A DNA stretch of 64,000 nt, from NCBI GenBank assembly GCA_903871545.1, contig CAIQHG010000081.1, positions 1 to 64,000 of the forward strand. Reading direction: 5' to 3'. How positions within the stretch are numbered: position 1 is the first letter of the stretch; every line of letters begins with the position of its first letter. This DNA comes from an uncultured Burkholderiales bacterium. GTDB lineage: Bacteria; Pseudomonadota; Gammaproteobacteria; Burkholderiales; Burkholderiaceae_C. Below, piece by piece: positions 1 through 8,762 of the stretch. The position numbers were made by a program, and so were the translations under genes. Below the pieces are notes generated by a model. The model was given only the letters and a program-made list of their open reading frames with translations. It was not told the DNA's origin and made no database searches.

Positions 1-45
1 AGACGATGGCATGCAACAAGAAAAGACGTTGCATAATTCAAGCGG

Positions 46-162
46 TTAAGAAGTATGTTTAACAGGGGCAACCTCAATGTATCCAGTAATACCAGCAGAA
101 GATGTTAGAAGACAACCAACTAAGCCGATTAATATAATTACCAAGGGGCGTTCATTTCTCAT
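46..162 (-). CDS. possible small membrane protein (38 aa), unrecognised
   Basis: A 38-codon minus-strand frame runs from ATG at 162 to TAA at 46. Residues 6-19 are hydrophobic (PLVIILIGLVGCLL), enough for one membrane segment or an uncleaved signal anchor. The LVGC stretch resembles a lipobox only loosely. No convincing Shine-Dalgarno site precedes the ATG, and I recognise no family. It may be a chance frame or a short membrane peptide. Confidence 0.2.
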   Translation of the reverse strand: MRNERPLVIILIGLVGCLLTSSAGITGYIEVAPVKHTS

Positions 163-438
163 AGTATTGTAAAAAGCTTAGGTTTTTAATACGGGTAATT
201 CGACTTCTTAGCGTAACGCTAGCTTCATTGGCTAATGGTCTGAAAAAATCAAGGATCTTCTGTTTATTGCTGTATTGATATTTTCCCCCATTTCACATAT
301 CTGCGATTTTCTTCCCAAAAAAACATGCGACTACACACCGCTGCCCCCCCCTTAGGCTTTAAATGCCCAGAGGCCTTCCAAGCTTTGAAATCATGGCATA
401 CTTGAGCTTAAGAACCAACCATTTAAAGGAAGCAGGGT
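163..438. other. intergenic region with short palindrome
   Basis: No supported gene lies here. The region leads into the peptide transporter operon. A 13-bp palindrome, TAGCGT-A-ACGCTA, sits at 209-221 and a CATT/AATG inverted repeat at 226-237; either could be an operator, but nothing ties them to a regulator. An AAGGAAG Shine-Dalgarno sequence lies just before the ATG at 439. Confidence 0.4.
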
Positions 439-2010
439 ATGCAATTACGCCGACTGACAGCTATTTTTTTATTTTTAATCTTATCGACTGGATTCCAAAT
501 ATCTCATGCGGAGGATCTCAGAGTAGGCGTTGGCGCCGACATCACATCGATGGATCCTCATTTTGTTAACCTGTTTCCAAATAACGGTGTAGCAGAGCAC
601 ATTTATAACAAACTTGTCACCCTAGACCCAGATTCCAGACTTATCCCTGATTTGGCTGAATCTTGGAAAACAGTGGATCCAACGACTTGGGAGTTTAAGC
701 TTAGAAAGGGAGTTAAATTTCATGATGGTGGCGATTTCACGGCTGCAGATGTCGTCTTCTCACTAGACCGTGTTGGTAAAGTACCTAATAGCCCCGGACC
801 CTTCACTGTTTATACCAAAGCAATCGTTTCTAGTGAAGTTATCGATAACTTTACAATTCGGTTTAAAACTGCAGCGCCCTACCCTTTGCTACCCAATGAT
901 TTGTCGACTATTTATATAGTCTCAAAAAAAGTTGCATATAACGCAACTACAGAGGACTTCAACGCAGGCAAAGTCAATATTGGAACTGGCCCCTTTAAAT
1001 TCGTTGAATTCAAGCGCGGAGACAGAGTCGAGTTGACTCGTAACGAAAATTATTGGGGTAAAAAACCAGCCTGGGGTAAAGTCACTCTTCGTATCCTACC
1101 CAACGATCCGACCCGCTTGGCAGCACTTTTATCTGGTGATGTAGACGTCATCGAAAACATCCCAACACCTGACTTGGTCAAGATCAAGGCTAATGCAAAT
1201 CTCTCAGTTTTCACCAAAACCTCTCACCGGATCATCTTCTTTCACTTAGATCAGCTCCACGAGCAGACGCCATTTGCAACCGATAAGGACGGCAAAGTAC
1301 TTGAGAAAAATCCCTTTAAAGAGCTTAAAGTCCGACAAGCTATTTCAAAGGCTATTGACCGCGAAGCCATCAATACGCGGGTCATGGAGGGGCTATCTTT
1401 GCCAACAGGTAATTTAGTGCCTGCACCTATGTTTGGTCACGTACCAGCCCTAACAGCCGAAAAATATGACCTTGAGGGGGCAAAGAAGCTGTTAACCGAA
1501 GCGGGTTACCCAAACGGATTTAACTTAACGCTGCACGCCCCTAATAATAGGTACGTTAACGATGATCAGATTGCTCAGGCAGTTGCACAAATGTTGACGC
1601 GTGCTGGCATTACCACAAAGGTGGTCACGATGCCCATGGGGGTATATCTGGGCCATGCCTCTAAGCTTGAATATTCAATGGCCATGCTAGGATGGGGGGC
1701 TTCGACAGGAGAGTCCTCATCAGCTTTGCGCCCATTGCTTGCAACTTTCGCCCCCGAAAAGGGTCTTGGAAGTTTTAACTGGGGCCGTTACTCAAACCCG
1801 GCGATGGACACTGTGCTTGCCAAAGCAATGTCCACCATCGAGGACAAAGAGAGGGAGTCTTTACTTGAAAGAGCAGCCACTCTCGCAATGAAAGATATTG
1901 GTTTGGTGCCTATGCACCACCAAATAAATACTTGGGCCACAAGAAAGGGTGTTGTCTACACGCCCCGTACAGATGAGTACACCCTCTCTCAAGAGTTTCA
2001 ACCCAAATAA
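439..2010 (+). CDS. peptide/nickel-type ABC transporter substrate-binding protein (SBP_bac_5)
   Basis: Periplasmic binding protein of a peptide-family (cluster C) ABC importer, 523 aa as expected. Residues 1-24 form a signal peptide ending SHA. Family landmarks follow: LRVGVGADITSMDPHF near residue 26, LAESWKTVDPTTWEFKLRKG near 70, VKFHDG, then KVRQAISKAIDREA near 300, which is typical of DppA/OppA-like proteins. A good AAGGAAG ribosome site supports the start. It is the first gene of an SBP-B-C-D-F operon that ends with an M20 deacylase, so an acylated amino acid or small peptide is a plausible ligand. The sequence does not give the exact ligand. Confidence 0.93.
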   Translation: MQLRRLTAIFLFLILSTGFQISHAEDLRVGVGADITSMDPHFVNLFPNNGVAEHIYNKLVTLDPDSRLIPDLAESWKTVDPTTWEFKLRKGVKFHDGGDFTAADVVFSLDRVGKVPNSPGPFTVYTKAIVSSEVIDNFTIRFKTAAPYPLLPNDLSTIYIVSKKVAYNATTEDFNAGKVNIGTGPFKFVEFKRGDRVELTRNENYWGKKPAWGKVTLRILPNDPTRLAALLSGDVDVIENIPTPDLVKIKANANLSVFTKTSHRIIFFHLDQLHEQTPFATDKDGKVLEKNPFKELKVRQAISKAIDREAINTRVMEGLSLPTGNLVPAPMFGHVPALTAEKYDLEGAKKLLTEAGYPNGFNLTLHAPNNRYVNDDQIAQAVAQMLTRAGITTKVVTMPMGVYLGHASKLEYSMAMLGWGASTGESSSALRPLLATFAPEKGLGSFNWGRYSNPAMDTVLAKAMSTIEDKERESLLERAATLAMKDIGLVPMHHQINTWATRKGVVYTPRTDEYTLSQEFQPK

Positions 2011-2068
2011 GCCTAACCCTTTTGGATGGCTAATTTTGCAACAATAATCCAGAATTAGCATATCCCCT

Positions 2069-3046
2069 ATGGTGACTTTTATTTTGAGGCGAATAAGCGA
2101 AAGTTTTTTCGTCTTACTCGCGATGTCGCTTCTTGTGTTTGCGGGTGTTTATGCAATAGGTAATCCAGTTGATTTGCTGATTTCACCAGAAGCGACGCCG
2201 CAAGATATTGAACAAGTCACGAAATCCTTAGGTCTAGATAAGCCGCTTTGGACTCAGTATTTTTATTTTCTAAAGCAAGTACTTAAAGGAGACCTTGGGC
2301 ACTCGTTTATGTTCAGTACGCCTGCTATTGATTTATTGCTAAGTAAGATGCCGGCCACAATGGAGCTTGCAATTGCGGCGATGCTAATAGCCTCTGTGCT
2401 AGGAATTCCGCTAGGTCTTATAGCGGGACTCAAAGCCGACTCCTGGCTGGGAAAAACCATTATGGCGGTCTCTATTTTTGGGTTTTCTTTGCCCACATTT
2501 TGGGTAGGGTTGGTGCTGATTATGTTTTTCTCAGTGCAATTAGGTTGGTTACCCTCTAGCGGTCGTGGGCCGACTTCACTTCTTTTAGGGATCCCAGTTA
2601 GTTTTTTATCCTGGGAGGGGATCAGACATCTTTTCTTACCTGCCCTTAATTTAGCGCTCTTTAAGCTTGCTTTAATTATTCGTTTAACGCGTGCTGGAAC
2701 GCAAGAAGCGCTTATGCAAGATTACGTTAGGTTCGCGCGCGCAAAGGGTCTGCGCGAAAGTCGAATCATCGGAGTGCATGTATTGAAAAATATCATGATC
2801 CCAATCGTAACCGTGATAGGTCTGGAGTTTGGCTCAGTGATCGCTTTTTCAATTGTGACTGAATCCATATTTGCTTGGCCCGGAATGGGCAAATTATTAA
2901 TTGATTCCATCAACAACTTAGATAGACCTGTCATCGTTGCTTACCTATGCTTGATCGTGGTATTTTTTGTATTCATTAACTTAGCTGTAGATCTTATCTA
3001 TGCGTTGTTAGATCCTCGTGTGCGATTCGGAGACTCAGCACAATGA
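2069..3046 (+). CDS. peptide ABC transporter permease (DppB-like)
   Basis: Inner-membrane permease of the DppB/OppB family, 325 aa. The N-terminal segment (VTFILRRISESFFVLLAMSLLVF) is the usual first helix of this family. The cytoplasmic coupling loop is visible as RFARAKGLRESRIIGVHVLKN near residues 215-238, and the WPGMGKLL motif follows near 270. It overlaps the next permease by 4 bp, indicating translational coupling, and pairs with it as the heterodimeric channel for the SBP encoded upstream. Confidence 0.93.
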   Translation: MVTFILRRISESFFVLLAMSLLVFAGVYAIGNPVDLLISPEATPQDIEQVTKSLGLDKPLWTQYFYFLKQVLKGDLGHSFMFSTPAIDLLLSKMPATMELAIAAMLIASVLGIPLGLIAGLKADSWLGKTIMAVSIFGFSLPTFWVGLVLIMFFSVQLGWLPSSGRGPTSLLLGIPVSFLSWEGIRHLFLPALNLALFKLALIIRLTRAGTQEALMQDYVRFARAKGLRESRIIGVHVLKNIMIPIVTVIGLEFGSVIAFSIVTESIFAWPGMGKLLIDSINNLDRPVIVAYLCLIVVFFVFINLAVDLIYALLDPRVRFGDSAQ

Positions 3047-3942
3047 ATCATTCAAACAGCGTCGAGATAGAGTCACCCACCAAAAGGTTATGGCGTACAT
3101 TTTCGGCTGACTGGATTGCGCTAGTGGGTTTAGCGGTACTTTGTTCACTGATCCTGTTGGCCATCTTTGCCCCATTGCTTGTGCCGCAAAACCCCTATGA
3201 TTTGGCTCAACTCAATATTCTTGATGGCCGCCTGCCCCCGGGCTCACGCTCATTTGATGAAAAGATGTTTTATTTCTTAGGAACAGATGATCAGGGGCGA
3301 GATATTTATTCAGCCATTATTTACGGCATGCGTATTTCACTTGGAGTGGGTATTTTGTCCACCCTTGGGGCACTTATTGCTGGAACTACTTTAGGTTTAA
3401 GCGCGGCTTACATGGGCAAAAAAATCGACAGCCTGATCATGCGTATTGTGGACATTCAGTTGTCATTTCCAGCCATTCTCATAGCCCTTATTTTGCTGGC
3501 CGTGTTTGGTCAGGGTATGGGCAAAATTATTATTGCTCTCATAACCGTTCAATGGGCTTATTACGCGCGCACGGTGCGCTCTGCGGCGTTGGTTGAGATG
3601 GGTAAGGAATACATAGAGGCTGCCCGCTCTCTAGGTCTTGGGCACGGACGAATTATTTTCAATCATTTGTTGCCCAACTGTATCGCTCCTTTGATCGTGG
3701 TCGCTGCTGTGCAAATTGCTGCAGCTATAGCCTTGGAGGCCACATTGTCTTTTCTTGGTTTGGGGCTCCCCATCACAGAGCCTTCTCTTGGACTACTTAT
3801 CTCAAACGGTTACGCCTACCTAATGTCGGGCAAGTACTGGATCAGCTTTTACCCAGGCCTGGCTTTGTTGGTCATGATCGTGAGCATTAACTTGGTCGCC
3901 GACAGGTTAACGGATACCTTGAACCCTAGGCTACAAAAATAA
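3043..3942 (+). CDS. peptide ABC transporter permease (DppC-like)
   Basis: Second permease of the importer, 299 aa, DppC/OppC family. It has an N-terminal helix near residues 24-48, the LGTDDQGRDIYS motif near 80, and the coupling loop EAARSLGLGHGRIIFNHLLPN near 190-211. ATLSFLGLGLPITEPSLG near 230 is typical of the family. Its ATG overlaps the stop of the DppB-like gene. It should form the channel with that protein and dock onto the two ATPases that follow. Confidence 0.93.
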   Translation: MNHSNSVEIESPTKRLWRTFSADWIALVGLAVLCSLILLAIFAPLLVPQNPYDLAQLNILDGRLPPGSRSFDEKMFYFLGTDDQGRDIYSAIIYGMRISLGVGILSTLGALIAGTTLGLSAAYMGKKIDSLIMRIVDIQLSFPAILIALILLAVFGQGMGKIIIALITVQWAYYARTVRSAALVEMGKEYIEAARSLGLGHGRIIFNHLLPNCIAPLIVVAAVQIAAAIALEATLSFLGLGLPITEPSLGLLISNGYAYLMSGKYWISFYPGLALLVMIVSINLVADRLTDTLNPRLQK

Positions 3943-3962
3943 AAAAGGACTCAACAGTTTTA

Positions 3963-4952
3963 ATGAACGCAAAAGCACACTTGAGAGTTGAGAGTCTAGT
4001 CACAGAATTTGTGACGAGAAAAGGAGTTGTGCGCGCTTTGGACGAAATAAGTTTTGAGCTGCGTCCAGGTGAAATCATGGGACTTGTGGGCGAGTCGGGT
4101 AGCGGTAAATCTTTGACAGGTTTCTCGCTTATGGGCCTTCTTGACCCGCCTGGGCGCGTGAGTTCGGGGAAGATTATGCTTGGCGAGAAGGATGTGCGCC
4201 TAATGGATGCAGAGCAGCTCAGGCAGATGAGGGGAAACCGCATGGCCATGATTTTCCAAGACCCCATGATGACGCTTAATCCAGTGATGAAAATCTCGGC
4301 TCAAATGATTGAATCAATCCAGGCACACCGAGACGTTTCAAATTCTCAAGCTATTGAGGAGTGTATACAAGCGCTCAGGATGGTTGGGATTGCCGCGCCG
4401 CAGGAACGACTTAATGCATATCCGCATCAATTCTCAGGCGGAATGAGGCAGCGTGTGGCCATCGCAATTGCTTTACTCAATAAGCCTGACGTGATCATTG
4501 CAGATGAACCGACAACGGCGCTTGACGTCACGATTCAGGGGCAAATACTTGCTGTAATTCAAGATATTTGTCGTCAAACAGGAACCTCTGTAATCTGGAT
4601 CACGCATGATTTATCAGTCATCTCTGGTCTAGCCGATCAAATTAGTGTCATGTACGCTGGAAGAATAGTCGAGCAAGGTCCAAGCTCCTGCGTGTTGGGC
4701 AAACCCGCCCACCCCTTTACCCGCGGATTGATACGCTCAGTCCCTTCTGCGAATAAACCTAATCAAAAACTTTACCAAATTCCAGGAATCACGCCGTCCT
4801 TGGCAAGCCTCCCCGCAGGATGTGCCTTTTATCCCCGGTGCGAGAGATCAAGCGCACTGTGCTTAGAAAGACCAGCTTTTACCCACATTACCCCAGTCCA
4901 TCAACTACGATGTTTTCATCCCCACCGTGAACCGTTGGAGCTGTCCTCATGA
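3963..4952 (+). CDS. peptide ABC transporter ATP-binding protein (DppD-like)
   Basis: ATPase subunit, 329 aa. Visible motifs are Walker A GESGSGKS near residue 44, Q-loop MIFQDPMMTLNP near 96, signature FSGGMRQRV near 159, Walker B VIIADEPTTALD near 178 and the switch ITHDL near 213. The C-terminal oligopeptide-transporter extension is present (GCAFYPRCERSSALC), with the cysteine pattern that binds an Fe-S cluster in some family members. It starts 20 bp after the permease and overlaps the next ATPase by 4 bp. Confidence 0.93.
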   Translation: MNAKAHLRVESLVTEFVTRKGVVRALDEISFELRPGEIMGLVGESGSGKSLTGFSLMGLLDPPGRVSSGKIMLGEKDVRLMDAEQLRQMRGNRMAMIFQDPMMTLNPVMKISAQMIESIQAHRDVSNSQAIEECIQALRMVGIAAPQERLNAYPHQFSGGMRQRVAIAIALLNKPDVIIADEPTTALDVTIQGQILAVIQDICRQTGTSVIWITHDLSVISGLADQISVMYAGRIVEQGPSSCVLGKPAHPFTRGLIRSVPSANKPNQKLYQIPGITPSLASLPAGCAFYPRCERSSALCLERPAFTHITPVHQLRCFHPHREPLELSS

Positions 4953-5962
4953 GCGCTGAAGTCTCTAAACCACCACTTCTTGGCTTAGGCGGTGTGACCA
5001 AAAGATTTGGGCACCCCATTGGTCCTGTCAACCTCTTACTCAATAGGCTAGGCGCCTCTCATACAGACTCCTATGTTTACGCTGTAAACGACATAAATCT
5101 TCAAGTCGCAAGCGGGGAAGTAGTGGGGTTGGTGGGTGAGTCTGGGTGCGGCAAATCCACCCTAGGTAGACTCGCAGTTGGCTTACTTAGTCCCGATAGT
5201 GGCCACCGAACATGGCGCGGGAAGGACGTTCAATCCATGTCGAGCGAAGAGCAAAGAAAGATTAGGTTGTCAGTACAAATGATTTTTCAAGATCCCTACG
5301 CGTCCCTTAATCCTCGTTTGCGTGCAATCGACTCGGTGACTGAGGCACCCATTTATCACGGTTTAGTTGAAGCAAAAAACAAACTTGAATTTGCACAATC
5401 CATCTTCTCAAAAGTTGGACTCTCTAGTGAGCTCATGGAGCGCTATCCCCATCAGCTCTCGGGTGGCCAGCGCAGTCGCCTTGGAATTGCAAGAGCACTG
5501 GCAGTGAATCCTGAATTTTTAGTGTGCGATGAGGCTGTTGCAGCGCTTGATGTTTCTATACAAGCTCAGGTTTTGAATTTGTTAATTAAGTTACGCTCAG
5601 AAGGCGATCTGACCTATTTATTCATCAGCCATGATTTAGGGGTTGTGCGCCACTTGACGGATAGAGTCGTGATTATGTATTTAGGGCGCGTAGTCGAGCA
5701 GGGTTTGACGGCAGAGCTTTTTTCCTATGCAAATCACCCCTACACTGGTGCGTTACTAGCTGAGATGCCAGTGATTCGTTTGCAGCGGAAAACGTTTAAC
5801 CCTGTGAAAGGAGAGATCCCCTCTCCTATGCACCCACCAACGGGCTGTCATTTTCATCCGCGTTGCCCGCATGCATTTAAGCGTTGCGAACAAGAGGCAC
5901 CCTCTTTGGTTGAGGTTGCACCGGGACACCTATCGGCGTGTCACTTAAACGATTTGAAATAA
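4949..5962 (+). CDS. peptide ABC transporter ATP-binding protein (DppF-like)
   Basis: Second ATPase, 337 aa, DppF/OppF type. It has Walker A GESGCGKST near residue 66, signature LSGGQRSRL near 170 and the C-terminal Cys-rich motif GCHFHPRCPHAFKRC. The Walker B segment reads CDEAVAALD, with Ala where most family members have Pro; the second transporter in this window shares this. About 25 extra residues lie between the start of the domain and Walker A (roughly residues 20-45). It forms the ATPase heterodimer with the preceding gene product. Confidence 0.92.
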   Translation: MSAEVSKPPLLGLGGVTKRFGHPIGPVNLLLNRLGASHTDSYVYAVNDINLQVASGEVVGLVGESGCGKSTLGRLAVGLLSPDSGHRTWRGKDVQSMSSEEQRKIRLSVQMIFQDPYASLNPRLRAIDSVTEAPIYHGLVEAKNKLEFAQSIFSKVGLSSELMERYPHQLSGGQRSRLGIARALAVNPEFLVCDEAVAALDVSIQAQVLNLLIKLRSEGDLTYLFISHDLGVVRHLTDRVVIMYLGRVVEQGLTAELFSYANHPYTGALLAEMPVIRLQRKTFNPVKGEIPSPMHPPTGCHFHPRCPHAFKRCEQEAPSLVEVAPGHLSACHLNDLK

Positions 5963-5974
5963 CGAGGATATTAT

Positions 5975-7159
5975 TTGATGACTTCGATTAGCACACTTGA
6001 TAGATGCACTGAACTACTGAAGACTTTGGTCTCCTTTGATACAACCAGCAGAGAGTCTAATCTTGGACTCATAGAGTTTGTTCGCGATCATCTCCTCTCG
6101 CTCGGAATCCGCTCCCGACTATCCTATGATGTCCACAGCAAAAAAGCCAATCTGTTTGCAACTTTTGGTGATATGCCTGAGCGCGGCATCGTGCTCTGCG
6201 GGCACACGGATGTAGTGCCCGTTGACGGACAGAACTGGGATACGGATCCTTTTAAAGCGCACTTTGCTAATGGAAAAATATTTGGGCGCGGCGCTGTTGA
6301 TATGAAAGGATTTATCGCTGCTTCTTTATCCATGTTGCCAGCCTTCATGGCAAGCGATCTAAAGCAACCCCTTCACTTGGCGTTCACCTACGATGAGGAG
6401 GTTGGCTGCATCGGAGTTCAGACCTTGATCAAAGACCTTCAGTCGGCAAATATCAGACCCGCTGGCTGTTTTGTGGGGGAGCCAACTCGCATGCAGGTGA
6501 TGACGGGGCACAAGGGTATGCGTGTCACTCGTTGCAAATTAAGAGGTCTAGAGGCCCATTCCTCCATGGTACCTGAGGCCGTGAATGCAATTGAGTATGC
6601 AGCCAGGTTGATTGAAAAAATAAGAACTCTTTCAACTGAGCTCAGGGCCCAGGGACCTTTTGATAGTGTGTTTAAAATTGCGCACACCACTTTGCAGACC
6701 GGCCTCATTCACGGAGGTTCTGCGCCCAATATAGTCGCTAAGGATTGTGAATTTGTGTTTGATTGCCGGACCTTGCCTCAAAGCAATTCAGATGAATTAA
6801 TCAATAAGATTAAAGCCTACGCTGAGGAGTTAAAAGAGGAAATGCGAAAGGTTCACGCATCCTCAGATATTACTTTTGAGACCATTGCCAACGCGGCCCC
6901 CTTGGCTACCTTGGATGACGCTCCGATCACTTACCTAGGCACAGCCCTGGCCCGCAATAACCGTTTGGGCAGGGTCTCTTTTGCAACGGATGGTGGTTGG
7001 CTACACCAAGCAGGGATTCCCTGTGTAGTGGTGGGTCCTGGAGATATTGAGGTTGCTCATAAACCCAATGAATTTATTGAGATCAGTCAACTCGAGGAAT
7101 GCCTGGGCTTTTTGGACCGCTTGAGAGAACGAATGACTGAGCAAGTCCTGTTGCCTTAA
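5975..7159 (+). CDS. M20 family deacylase, ArgE/DapE-like (acetylornithine deacetylase family)
   Basis: Zinc-dependent M20 amidohydrolase, 394 aa, closest in pattern to ArgE. Metal and catalytic residues are visible in GHTDVVPVDG (His, Asp), GRGAVDMKGF (Asp), TYDEEVGCIG (Glu-Glu) and GEPT. A C-terminal HKPNEF supplies the last His. It begins 12 bp after the second ATPase gene, so it probably acts on what the transporter brings in, releasing an acyl group from an N-acyl amino acid or related amide. Being last in a transport operon argues against a dedicated arginine-biosynthesis role, so I give no gene symbol. Confidence 0.87.
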   Translation: MMTSISTLDRCTELLKTLVSFDTTSRESNLGLIEFVRDHLLSLGIRSRLSYDVHSKKANLFATFGDMPERGIVLCGHTDVVPVDGQNWDTDPFKAHFANGKIFGRGAVDMKGFIAASLSMLPAFMASDLKQPLHLAFTYDEEVGCIGVQTLIKDLQSANIRPAGCFVGEPTRMQVMTGHKGMRVTRCKLRGLEAHSSMVPEAVNAIEYAARLIEKIRTLSTELRAQGPFDSVFKIAHTTLQTGLIHGGSAPNIVAKDCEFVFDCRTLPQSNSDELINKIKAYAEELKEEMRKVHASSDITFETIANAAPLATLDDAPITYLGTALARNNRLGRVSFATDGGWLHQAGIPCVVVGPGDIEVAHKPNEFIEISQLEECLGFLDRLRERMTEQVLLP

Positions 7160-7488
7160 AAAAATCAAATAAATAAGAAAAGATATCAGTAGTGTCTCAA
7201 GGTTTGAGCGGGACCCCCGTGTCACTTATGGATTATGTAAATCTTACTTCAAAGATCTATTCAACTATTCATAATAAAACAAATACTTTTGCTAATTTGA
7301 ATTTTTACTTTTAAAAAAATTCTGTATCAATCGTCAATCGTCAATCGTCAACTGTCTAAGCCTTTTTGAATTCAACTCTTTGTCCTATGACAGATTGATT
7401 ATTCGTCCGGGATAACGAGAGTAGGAAAATTTTAAATAGATTCATAAACTAATCTCCTCTACTTATTTCTATCATTTAAGGATTCACG
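7160..7488. other. AT-rich intergenic region with short tandem repeat
   Basis: No gene is seen. The stretch separates the peptide-transporter operon from the MetX-like gene. It contains three tandem copies of TCAATCG at 7327-7347 followed by a partial copy. No convincing terminator hairpin was found after 7159. Confidence 0.5.
7327..7352. repeat. (TCAATCG)x3 heptanucleotide tandem repeat
   Basis: Three exact copies of TCAATCG plus TCAAC occur in a non-coding spacer about 140 bp upstream of the next gene. The array is too short to be a CRISPR and is not inside a reading frame. Confidence 0.8.
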
Positions 7489-8556
7489 ATGTCTTTTTTA
7501 AGAAAAGCCTACTTAACTTCTTTATCTTTATCTTTATGCTTAATATCCTTTATGGCGATCGCCCAGCAAGAGGGTAGCTACACCATACCTCGCTATAAAT
7601 TTGAGGACGGTAAGGAGTTAGACAACGTTAAGATTGCTTACGTCACGTACGGAAAATTAAACGAATCCCGCTCCAATGCGGTCTTACTGACGCCTGGAAC
7701 CAGTAGTGGACGCCACTGGGCAGATAACTATGTCGGTCCTGGCAAAATGTATGACACCGACAAATATTTCTTCATTGGGGTTGATGTGATTGGCGGGGGT
7801 CTATCTACTGGGCCCAAGGACGGCTTAGGAATGGATTTTCCTAAATATACCGTTCGCGATATGGTTCACACTGAATACAGCATGCTGCACGATGGGCTCA
7901 AGCTCAACAGTCTACTTGCCGTGTCCGGTCCTTCAATGGGCTCGTTTCAAGGGGTTGAATGGGGAATCAATTACCCAAACTTCATGAAGGGAATCATTAT
8001 GATTGTTCCTGCCGCACGAAGTGATCAACATTTCCACTCAATTGCTGATGCAACTATTGCCATGATCACCCTAGATCCGGCTTACAAAGGGGGCAAATAC
8101 ACAGAAAATCCAATTGAAGGAATAAAGCGTTCTGGAATGATATATTTCCCTTGGCTTTACAGTGACGAGTACTTAACCACTTTGAAAGAGCCCGAGCCTT
8201 ATCAGACCGCTTTGATGTCTTTTGGGACTGGATGGTCTAAAAATTGGGATGCGAACTCGCTCATCATTCGTTACTCAGCGTCAAGGAACTTTGATGCCTC
8301 TACTCCCTACGGTGGAAATATGAAAGCTGCTTTAGCTAAGATTAACGCCAAATGTTTACTATTGGCAAGCCAAACGGATAGAACCATACCGGCATATCTC
8401 TCTAGGGAACTTTTTGCTGGGCTAAAGGATGCTAAGTACGTTGAAATTCCAACGATTGCAGGACACCTAGGCGGCGCAGCGCCTGCAACGGGCTCGGCTG
8501 AGGAGGCATATATCAGCGGGCATGTGAGGAACTTTTTAGATAGCCTGAATAAATAG
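7489..8556 (+). CDS. exported alpha/beta hydrolase, MetX (homoserine O-acetyltransferase)-like family
   Basis: A 355-aa alpha/beta-hydrolase fold protein with a signal peptide of about 26 residues (ending MAIAQQ). The order of motifs matches the MetX-like family: LLTPGTSSGRHWADNYVG near 62, the nucleophile elbow SGPSMGSFQG near 146, an Asp in QTDRTIP near 302 and the catalytic His in AGHLGG near 329. True MetX is cytoplasmic and makes O-acetylhomoserine. A secreted relative in a PQQ/TonB neighbourhood more likely hydrolyses or transfers an acyl group in the periplasm. The substrate is unknown. Confidence 0.8.
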   Translation: MSFLRKAYLTSLSLSLCLISFMAIAQQEGSYTIPRYKFEDGKELDNVKIAYVTYGKLNESRSNAVLLTPGTSSGRHWADNYVGPGKMYDTDKYFFIGVDVIGGGLSTGPKDGLGMDFPKYTVRDMVHTEYSMLHDGLKLNSLLAVSGPSMGSFQGVEWGINYPNFMKGIIMIVPAARSDQHFHSIADATIAMITLDPAYKGGKYTENPIEGIKRSGMIYFPWLYSDEYLTTLKEPEPYQTALMSFGTGWSKNWDANSLIIRYSASRNFDASTPYGGNMKAALAKINAKCLLLASQTDRTIPAYLSRELFAGLKDAKYVEIPTIAGHLGGAAPATGSAEEAYISGHVRNFLDSLNK

Positions 8557-8569
8557 TAAAAAATAGGAT

Positions 8570-8613
8570 GAGGTGTGTGCGGATATTGATCAATACAGCC
8601 GCGGACACATCTC
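8570..8613. terminator. imperfect inverted repeat, possible terminator of the MetX-like gene
   Basis: GAGGTGTGT at 8570-8578 pairs with ACACATCTC at 8605-8613 (one G-T pair). The stem continues through CG/CG, and the loop contains the self-complementary ATTGATCAAT. It starts 14 bp after the stop codon. The first T-run comes about 20 bp later, so it is not a textbook intrinsic terminator. Confidence 0.4.
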
Positions 8614-8762
8614 ACAACCAATTTATCTTGATTATTTTTTCCGGTGTCTTTAGCTTTACTTAGAACTTAGGTGTTTTCCCTAAAACCCTCAATAGATGGA
8701 ATATTCGCTCTAATTAATGTGAAAATGACCAGTCAATTTTAATAATATCCAATGGAGAGGTT

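Noticed and set aside
363-569. 68-codon frame before the first transporter gene
   Set aside because: It overlaps the signal-peptide region of the binding-protein gene in another frame and has no convincing ribosome site.
7327-7352. Tandem TCAATCG repeat considered as a CRISPR remnant
   Set aside because: Unit of 7 bp without spacers, three copies only, no cas genes in the window.
7489-8556. Homoserine O-acetyltransferase for methionine synthesis
   Set aside because: A signal peptide and the surrounding periplasmic oxidation genes do not fit a cytoplasmic biosynthetic enzyme.
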